DNA of 64,000 bases from an uncultured Eubacteriales bacterium. Lineage in GTDB: Bacteria > Bacillota > Clostridia > Oscillospirales > Oscillospiraceae. Position 1 is the stretch's first letter. Every line of letters starts with the position of its first letter. The stretch lies in assembly GCA_900543085.1 (NCBI GenBank), contig UQQF01000003.1, positions 1 to 64,000 of the forward strand, in the 5' to 3' direction. Positions 58,027 to 64,000 of this stretch are shown here, piece by piece. The notes beneath the pieces are model-generated. The model made no database searches. It was not told where the DNA came from and saw nothing but the letters and a program-made list of their open reading frames with translations. A program made the position numbers and the translations under genes.

Positions 58027-59160
58027 TTATTTTGCCGCGTGCTTCTCCGCGAGGCCGAGGACTATGCCGGCGATCCTGTCCGTGGCGTCGGGCAGGCCGA
58101 GGGAGCGCATCTTTCCGCTCATGTCCTCAAGTGTCTCGGGGTGGTGCAGCAGCTCGCTTACCAGGCCGAGCAGGCTGTCGGCGGTGAACTCCGGCTCCAG
58201 CAGGAGCTTGGCGCCGCCGGCCTCGGCGAGGACGCGGGCGTTCTTCTCCTGGTGGTTGTTCGTGACGTGCGGGCTGGGTATCAGCACGGCGGGCTTGCCC
58301 ATGGCCGTCAGCTCCGCCAGAGTGCTGGCTCCGGCGCGGCACATGACCAGGTCGGCCGCCGCCATGACCAGCGGCATGTCGTAGATGTACTCGCGCACGT
58401 CCATGCCCAGCTTCTCATAGCCGGGCTTCTCCTTCGCGAGCTTGTCAGTCATCTGCTTGTACCAGGCCTTGCCGGTGGAGTGGATGATGCCGAAGAAGGG
58501 GTTGGCGCAGGCGCGGACGATGAAGTCAGTCATGATCTCGTTCATGTGTCCCGCGCCCAGGCTGCCCCAGACGCTGGCCACCAGGGGTTTGTCCTCCGGC
58601 AGTCCCAGCGCGCGGCGGGCGGCGAGCTTGTCCGCGTTCAGGAATTCGCCCCTGACGGGCGTGCCGGTGACCACGACGCGCTCGGGGTGCTTGTAGTTGG
58701 CGCGGCTCTCCTCAAAGCCGACCATGATGGCGTCCACGCTGCCCTCCAGCATCTTGGTGGTCAGGCCGGGGACGGCGTTGCTCTCGTGCACGGCGGTGGG
58801 TATCCCCAGCTCGTGCGCCGCGCGGAGCACCGGAAAACAGACATAGCCGCCCGTGCCAACGGCGACGTCCGGCTTGAACTCACGCAGTATGCGCTTTGCC
58901 TCTCCGGTGGAGGTCACAACGTTTTTCAGCGTGGTAAGGTTGTGCTTGATGTCCTCCATGGAGAAGCCGCGGTGGATGTTTGTGATGCGCACGGTCCTTA
59001 TCTCGTAGCCCGCGCGCGGCACGAGGTCGGTCTCCATGCGCCCTTCGGCGCCGATGAACAAAAACTCGGCGTCCGGCATGGCCGCCTTGATAGCGCCCGC
59101 CACGGCGAGCGCCGGATTTATGTGCCCCGCGGTTCCGCCGCAGGTAAAGAGGAATTTCAT
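58027..59160 (-). CDS. murG: Lipid II synthase MurG
   Basis: 377-aa GT-B glycosyltransferase that adds GlcNAc to lipid I at the inner membrane face. N-terminal FTCGGTAGHINPALAVA, then AVGTGGYVCFPV and HESNAVPGLTTKML; the C-terminal donor site shows CRAGASTLAELTAMGKPAVLIPSP in outline and NNHQEKNA. GGAGG precedes the ATG. Gene order ftsW-murG-murA is normal apart from the missing murB. Confidence 0.97.
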   Translation of the reverse strand: MKFLFTCGGTAGHINPALAVAGAIKAAMPDAEFLFIGAEGRMETDLVPRAGYEIRTVRITNIHRGFSMEDIKHNLTTLKNVVTSTGEAKRILREFKPDVAVGTGGYVCFPVLRAAHELGIPTAVHESNAVPGLTTKMLEGSVDAIMVGFEESRANYKHPERVVVTGTPVRGEFLNADKLAARRALGLPEDKPLVASVWGSLGAGHMNEIMTDFIVRACANPFFGIIHSTGKAWYKQMTDKLAKEKPGYEKLGMDVREYIYDMPLVMAAADLVMCRAGASTLAELTAMGKPAVLIPSPHVTNNHQEKNARVLAEAGGAKLLLEPEFTADSLLGLVSELLHHPETLEDMSGKMRSLGLPDATDRIAGIVLGLAEKHAAK

Positions 59161-59230
59161 GTGACAACCTCCGATTCTATTTCGCGGGGGCAGACCCGCT
59201 TGCGCGGACGACCCGCCCCACGGCGGATTT

Positions 59231-60382
59231 TCACAGCTTCACGTCTCTCGACGCGCTGAGTATTATTCCCATCTCGGCCAGCTGGATCAGCAGCGCAGTG
59301 CCTCCATAGGAGAAAAAGGGCAGCGATATGCCCGTACAGGGAACAAGGTTGGTGACGACCGCGACGTTGAGTATCACCTGTATCGCCAGCAGCGTGGTGA
59401 TGCCCGCGGTCACCAGGAAGGAAAACCGGTCGCGCATGTGCAGCGCGAGGTAATACCCGCGGATAATGAGCGCGGCGAACAGCAGCAGTATGGCCACGGC
59501 TCCGGCGAAGCCCAGCTCCTCGCACACGACGGCGAAGATGAAGTCGTTGTGCTCCTCCGGCAGGTACATGTATGTCTGCCTGCCCTGCCCCAGACCCAGG
59601 CCGAAAAGCCCGCCCGAGCCGATGGAGTAGAGCGACTGCACTATCTGATACCCGTCGCCGCTGGTGTTCGCAAAGGGGTCGAGCCAGGTGCTTATGCGCC
59701 CCGAGGCGTAGGGGAAAAACGTGATTATCACGCCCAGCGCCGCAAGCGCGCCAACGCCCACGCCGATGAACCAGCGCAGCTTCACCCCGCCCAGAAAGAG
59801 CATCACGCCGCCTATCGCGATTATGATTATCGCCGCGGAGAAGTGCGGCTCGAGCACCAGCAGGCCGACTATCAGCAGCAGTATCGCCGCAAAGGGCAGT
59901 ATGCCGTAGCGGAACGTGCTCATGGCCGCCTTGTACTTGCAGATGAGCGCGGAGAAGTAGAGTATCACCGCGACCTTCGCTATCTCCGAGGGCTGGAAGG
60001 TGGTGAAGCCCAGGTCTATCCAGCGCTTCGCGTCGCCCTGGGACACGCCTATCACCGGCACCAGCGCCAGCAGGACTACGGCGGCAGCCAGCAGCGGGAA
60101 GCTCATGCGCCGGTAGAACGCCATGGGAAAGCGCGAGAGCACAAACATGGCGGCGGTGCCGCCTATGGCGAATCCCAGCTGGCGCATGAAATAGTACGCC
60201 GCGTTGTGTCCGGTGGACGCACTGTAATACGCCCTGGCGTAGCTCGCCGAGAGCACCATCACAACCCCGATGGTCAACAGCAGCAGCGTCAGCGCCGTGA
60301 ACGGGAGGTCTATGCTCCCGCGCGCCGCGCGCTTTCTCTCTCGTAAGGGTTCCGGCGCGAGCCGCGCCCCGGCGTACTCCAT
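59231..60382 (-). CDS. ftsW: FtsW/SpoVE-type peptidoglycan glycosyltransferase
   Basis: 383-aa SEDS-family polymerase of lipid II with about ten TM segments. Signatures: MVLSASYARAYY, GDAKRWIDLGFTTFQPSEIAK (core W-D-G--FQPSE-AK), SIGSGGLFGLGLGQGRQTYMYLPEEHNDFIFAVVCEE in outline, and the final PFFSYGGTALL. Position next to murG suits FtsW or the sporulation paralogue SpoVE; sequence alone does not separate them. GGGAGGG precedes the ATG. Confidence 0.94.
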   Translation of the reverse strand: MEYAGARLAPEPLRERKRAARGSIDLPFTALTLLLLTIGVVMVLSASYARAYYSASTGHNAAYYFMRQLGFAIGGTAAMFVLSRFPMAFYRRMSFPLLAAAVVLLALVPVIGVSQGDAKRWIDLGFTTFQPSEIAKVAVILYFSALICKYKAAMSTFRYGILPFAAILLLIVGLLVLEPHFSAAIIIIAIGGVMLFLGGVKLRWFIGVGVGALAALGVIITFFPYASGRISTWLDPFANTSGDGYQIVQSLYSIGSGGLFGLGLGQGRQTYMYLPEEHNDFIFAVVCEELGFAGAVAILLLFAALIIRGYYLALHMRDRFSFLVTAGITTLLAIQVILNVAVVTNLVPCTGISLPFFSYGGTALLIQLAEMGIILSASRDVKL

Positions 60383-60418
60383 AGCACCCTCCCGGAGAAT
60401 AATAGATTTAGTTCTGTT

Positions 60419-61432
60419 TTAAAAACTGTAGCGGTTGAATATGCCTATGAACGAGACCACGGCGCAGACCAGGGACACGCAGAAGTACAGCGCAAAGAGC
60501 TGCTTTTCCGTCCACTTGTGCCCAGTCCAGCCGCCCAGCTCGAGGTGGTGGTGGAACGGCGCCATGCGGAAGACGCGCTTGCCGTGGCTGAGCTTGAAAT
60601 ACGTCACCTGGATTATGTCGGAGAGCGTCTCGATGATGTACAGCAGTCCGAGGATGATCAGTATCAGCGGCATGTCGTAGGCGAAGGCCATGGCCGCCAC
60701 TGCTCCGCCCAGGAACAGCGAGCCGGTGTCGCCCATGAACACCTTGGCGGGGTTGAAGTTGTACACCAGGAAGCCCAGCAGTCCGCCGGCCAGCGCGCTG
60801 GCGAACACGCCGAGGCTGAGATACAGCTCGCCCCAGACGTAGGTCACGCAGGCGAAGAACAGGCAGACCGGTATGCTGGTGCCGGCGGCCAGGCCGTCGA
60901 CGCCGTCGGTCAGGTTAACGGCGTTCACCGTGCCGACTATGACGAAGGCGGCGAAGATGAAGTACAGCCACTCCGGTATCGGCACGATGGTATTCCAGAA
61001 CGGTATGTAGAGGTTGGTGGTCACGTATCCGAACTGGCGCATGAGGAAGACGAAGGCCAGCGCGGCGGCGAGCTGCAGGAGAAACTTCGCCTTGGCGGAA
61101 AGCCCCAGGTTCTGCTTTTTCTTGAGCTTCTCGTAGTCGTCGAGGAAGCCTATGGCGCCGAAGATCAGCGCGAACAACAGGCAGAAGACGTGTCCGTAGT
61201 CGCCGCGCATCATCGGCTCAAAGCCGACGGTGAGGCAGACGACTGTGACGGCGGCGATGAACATCAGCCCGCCCATGGTCGGCGTGCCGGACTTGTTCAT
61301 GTGCCAGGTCGGGCCGTCCTCTCGTATGGCCTGCCCGGCCTTGACCTTTCTCAGCCAGGGCACGAGGAACTTGCCCACGCCGCTGGAGACGAAAAAGGCT
61401 ATGGCAAAGGCGAGTATCAGTCGTATGGTCAT
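60419..61432 (-). CDS. mraY: Phospho-MurNAc-pentapeptide transferase MraY
   Basis: 337-aa ten-TM enzyme that makes lipid I. Conserved: the GTPTMGG loop, FLDDYEKL with the catalytic Asp pair, NAVNLTDGVDGLAAG, the MGDTGSLFLGG loop and MAPFHHHLE. The start overlaps the murE stop by four bases (ATGA). It is followed directly by ftsW; murD, which usually lies between them, is absent. Confidence 0.97.
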   Translation of the reverse strand: MTIRLILAFAIAFFVSSGVGKFLVPWLRKVKAGQAIREDGPTWHMNKSGTPTMGGLMFIAAVTVVCLTVGFEPMMRGDYGHVFCLLFALIFGAIGFLDDYEKLKKKQNLGLSAKAKFLLQLAAALAFVFLMRQFGYVTTNLYIPFWNTIVPIPEWLYFIFAAFVIVGTVNAVNLTDGVDGLAAGTSIPVCLFFACVTYVWGELYLSLGVFASALAGGLLGFLVYNFNPAKVFMGDTGSLFLGGAVAAMAFAYDMPLILIILGLLYIIETLSDIIQVTYFKLSHGKRVFRMAPFHHHLELGGWTGHKWTEKQLFALYFCVSLVCAVVSFIGIFNRYSF

Positions 61433-62883
61433 CTGTCTCTCTTCCTTTTCTTCAGTATGTCCGCGACTATCTCGCGCTCATCCATGTGGTGCTTTTCATG
61501 GCCGACTATCTGGTAGTCCTCGTGACCCTTTCCGGCCAGGACTATCACGTCTCCCGGCTGATGGTGCTCTATCGCCCACTCTATGGCCTCCGGCCTGCCG
61601 GTTATGACCTCGCGCGGAGTGCTGCTGCCCTCCATGCCGGCCACGATGTCGGCGATTATCGCCTCCGGGTTCTCCGTGCGCGGGTTGTCGGAGGTCACGA
61701 CGACGAAGTCGGCGTTCTCCGCGGCGATGCGCCCCATGATAGGCCGCTTGGTTCGGTCGCGGTCGCCGCCGCAGCCGAACAGGGCTACGAGGCGGCCTTT
61801 GGTCACGCGGCGCATGCTCTTGAGCACGTTCTCCAGCGCGTCGGGAGTGTGCGCGTAATCTATCAGTATGGTGTAGTCCCCGTCCGTGGGCACCACCTCC
61901 ACCCTGCCCTTGACGCCCTTCGCGCTCGCGAGGGAGTCGGCGCAGTCGGCGAGGTCTATGCCCAGGCTGAGTCCGCAGCCCATGACGCCCAGGGCGTTGT
62001 ACACCGAGAACAGCCCGGGGATGCCGAGGCGCACGCGCTCGCAGCGCCCCTCGTACCCGGCCGTGAAGCTCACGCCCGAGCTGGCAAGCTCTATGTCGTG
62101 CGCGGTCAGGTCGCCGCGCTCGCCCTCGGAGAAGGTCAGCGCCGGGCAGGAGCAGTGCTCGAGCATGTACTCCGACCACTCGTCGTCGAGGTTTATCACC
62201 GCGCGGTCGCACATGTCAAAGAGCTGGCTCTTGGCGCGCGCGTACTCGGCCATGGTCTTGTGGAAGTCCAGATGGTCCTGAGTCAGGTTCGTGAATATGC
62301 CCACGGCGAAGTGCAGTCCCGCCACGCGGTGCAGCACCAGCGAGTGGCTGGAGACCTCCATTATAACGTGGGTGCAGCCAGCGTCGGCCATCTCGCGCAG
62401 CAGCTTTTGCAGCTCGTAGCTCTCCGGCGTGGTGCGTTCGGTGGGCAGGAAATCGGAGCCTATCATGTTGCCGTTGGTGCCTATCAGGCCGACGGTGGCG
62501 CCCTTTTTCTGCTCCAGCAGGTGCTTGATGAGGTAGGTGGTCGTCGTCTTGCCGTTGGTGCCGGTGACGCCGAGCATGACCATCTCCCCGCCCGGGTCGC
62601 CGAAGAAGTTCTTCGACGCCACGGCCAGCGCGAGGCGGCTGTCCCTCACCACGACGTAGGGCACGTCGAGCGCGGGCTTCTCCTCGCATATCACGCAGGA
62701 TGCGCCCTTTTCGGCCGCCTGCGGGATGTATTTGTGCCCGTCGGACTCAAAGCCGCGTATGGCCACGAAGGCCGCGCCTTTAGTCACCTGGCGGGAATCG
62801 TACGCCACGTCGGCGATCTCAAGTTCAGGCGAGGCGTGGCTCTCCACTACCTCGATATCTCTGAGCAGTTCAGCAAGTTTCAT
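61429..62883 (-). CDS. murE: UDP-MurNAc-tripeptide ligase MurE, diaminopimelate type
   Basis: 484-aa cytosolic ligase adding the third residue of the stem peptide. ATP loop GVTGTNGKTTT at about residue 105, the carbamylated-Lys region and the HKTMAEYARAKSQLF segment are present. The substrate loop reads SDNPRTENP, the DNPR form characteristic of meso-diaminopimelate-adding enzymes, so DAP-type peptidoglycan is predicted. It follows the PBP gene by 18 bases and is coupled to mraY; murF is not next to it. Confidence 0.96.
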   Translation of the reverse strand: MKLAELLRDIEVVESHASPELEIADVAYDSRQVTKGAAFVAIRGFESDGHKYIPQAAEKGASCVICEEKPALDVPYVVVRDSRLALAVASKNFFGDPGGEMVMLGVTGTNGKTTTTYLIKHLLEQKKGATVGLIGTNGNMIGSDFLPTERTTPESYELQKLLREMADAGCTHVIMEVSSHSLVLHRVAGLHFAVGIFTNLTQDHLDFHKTMAEYARAKSQLFDMCDRAVINLDDEWSEYMLEHCSCPALTFSEGERGDLTAHDIELASSGVSFTAGYEGRCERVRLGIPGLFSVYNALGVMGCGLSLGIDLADCADSLASAKGVKGRVEVVPTDGDYTILIDYAHTPDALENVLKSMRRVTKGRLVALFGCGGDRDRTKRPIMGRIAAENADFVVVTSDNPRTENPEAIIADIVAGMEGSSTPREVITGRPEAIEWAIEHHQPGDVIVLAGKGHEDYQIVGHEKHHMDEREIVADILKKRKRDR

Positions 62884-62901
62884 CTGAACGACCTCGTTTC
62901 T

Positions 62902-64000
62902 TCAGTATATTCCCAGCATATCCTCGTCGTTTTCATAGAGCGTCACGGTTATCACCGTGCCGGCCTGCGCAGAAGTGCCCGCGCGTATGTCCTGGCCGGA
63001 GACCAGCTGGTTGTCTGCGTCCGTGACCGAGCTGTCGGAGCCGATGAACAGACCCATCGCGGCCAGCGCCTCGCGCGCCTGACTGTAGGTCATGCCGTTC
63101 AGGTTCGGGACGCTGCCCCCGCCCGTCGGCGCGGCGTCGGCGTAAAGCAGCACCTCGCTGCCCGAGGCTATCACGCTGTTCGCGGCCGGGAGCTGGCTGG
63201 TGACGGCGCCGCCCGAGCCTATGACGCGGCAGCTCAGGCCGCTCTCGGCCAGCTTGCTCTGCGCCTCGGCTATGCTCAGACCCATGACGTCGGGCACCGC
63301 GCGGTCCATGGTCTGCAGCTCGCTGTCGCTGTACTCGGGCTCCAGGCCCAGGTACGGCAGAATGTCCGCCATCATCTTGCCCACGACCGGCGCGGCCATC
63401 TGGCCGCCGGAGACGTAGATGCCGCTCTCGCTGCTCGGATTGTCCAGCAGCACGAGCAGCGCTATCTGCGGGTCGTCCGCCGGGGCGAAGCCGATGAATG
63501 AGACTATGTACTCCTTGTTCCCGGCTATCTCCTCCGTGGTCTTGGTGGAGGTGCCGGTCTTGCCGCCTATGCGGTAGCCCGCGACATAGGCGTTGCGCCC
63601 GGTGCCCTCTGTGCTGTCGCCGACGACCTGCTCGAGTATCTGGCGCACCTTGGCGCTCGTCTCCTCGCTTATAACCTGGCGCACGGGCGTGCTGTCGTGC
63701 TCGGTCACGGCGCCGTCCGGGGACGTAGTGCTCTGCACCAGGTACGGCTGCATGAGATATCCGCCGTTGACGCAGGCGCTGACAGCCGTGATGAGCTGCA
63801 GCGGCGTGATGTTGAAGGTCTGGCCGAAGCTGGCCGCGGCTAGCTGGCTGAGGTTCTCCGGGTTGCAGAACACGTCCTCGCTCCACCAGATGCTGCCGCT
63901 CTCGCCGCCGAGGTCTATGCCCGTCGTGCCGGTGAGCTGCGCCGAGCTGTCGCCGGTGCGCTCAAAGAAGCCGAAGGCCTCGGCGTAGTCGTAGAACCGC
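62902..64000 (-). CDS. SpoVD/FtsI-type penicillin-binding protein, C-terminal part (cut by window edge)
   Basis: The open frame continues past 64000, so only the last 366 codons are visible. They hold the second half of the transpeptidase domain: AEAFGFFERTG, ESGSIWWSE, SFGQTFNITPLQL and the KTGT box in RIGGKTGTSTKT. Two PASTA domains follow (VPDVMGLSIAEAQSKLAESG and VPNLNGMTYSQAREALAAMG onward). PASTA at the end of the PBP in front of murE is typical of SpoVD in spore-formers and of some PBP2-type division enzymes. Confidence 0.93.
   Translation of the reverse strand, partial: RFYDYAEAFGFFERTGDSSAQLTGTTGIDLGGESGSIWWSEDVFCNPENLSQLAAASFGQTFNITPLQLITAVSACVNGGYLMQPYLVQSTTSPDGAVTEHDSTPVRQVISEETSAKVRQILEQVVGDSTEGTGRNAYVAGYRIGGKTGTSTKTTEEIAGNKEYIVSFIGFAPADDPQIALLVLLDNPSSESGIYVSGGQMAAPVVGKMMADILPYLGLEPEYSDSELQTMDRAVPDVMGLSIAEAQSKLAESGLSCRVIGSGGAVTSQLPAANSVIASGSEVLLYADAAPTGGGSVPNLNGMTYSQAREALAAMGLFIGSDSSVTDADNQLVSGQDIRAGTSAQAGTVITVTLYENDEDMLGIY

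Overview
The window is about 64 kb of a high-GC chromosome that looks like a Clostridia member, most likely an Oscillospirales-type gut Firmicute (inference). The reasons are the rimP-nusA-ylxR-ylxQ-infB-rbfA-nrnA-truB-ribF order, an SRP RNA directly in front of dnaX-ybaB, a PASTA-containing PBP heading the murE-mraY-ftsW-murG-murA-ftsQ-ftsZ cluster, YesM/YesN-type two-component proteins, and strong AGGAGG ribosome sites with sigma-A promoters. I saw no transposase, phage gene or CRISPR array.

Layout. 0.2-8.4 kb (minus): translation/RNA operon rimP to ribF, from a clear promoter with an attenuator-like hairpin; a hairpin-filled gap splits infB from rbfA. 9.1-16.9 kb (minus): rpoB-rpoC with its own promoter. 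17-22.4 kb (plus): a multi-TM mannosyltransferase-like protein, tRNA-Leu(GAG), a 130-bp tandem repeat, an envelope protein gene broken by an in-frame stop, and a MerR-RDD fusion regulator with a textbook 19-bp-spacer promoter. 22.4-25 kb (minus): an EF-G/TetM-like GTPase fused to a YacP/Rae1-type NYN nuclease domain. 25.2-35.4 kb: an AfuABC-like importer divergent from an HptA-HptS-HptR-like sensory trio, then beta-phosphoglucomutase and a HAD phosphatase; together this reads as a sugar-phosphate sensing and uptake locus. 35.6-46 kb: a GntR/HutC regulator convergent with a nine-gene minus-strand operon (GatZ-like protein, sugar ABC transporter without ATPase, GH123-like hydrolase, CBM9-like protein, amidohydrolase, SIS isomerase, BadF-type sugar kinase), interpreted as uptake and catabolism of N-acetylgalactosaminides. 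46.3-49 kb: tRNA-Ala(CGC), SRP RNA, dnaX, ybaB. 49-52 kb (minus): three secreted proteins (small lipoprotein, SLH-GH25 lysozyme, DUF4358-transglutaminase lipoprotein). 52.1-54.1 kb (plus): a small membrane protein with both aconitase X subunits. 54.2-64 kb (minus): a small membrane protein and a division/cell-wall cluster lacking murD, murF, murB and ftsA, cut by the window edge inside a SpoVD/FtsI-type PBP.

The strongest candidates for something new are the GTPase-NYN fusion, the compact GalNAc operon with an orphan GatZ that may act as a tagatose-6-phosphate 4-epimerase, the membrane-tethered MerR-RDD regulator, and a dispersed hairpin repeat family filling intergenic gaps. All functional statements come from reading the sequence by eye; no database search was run.
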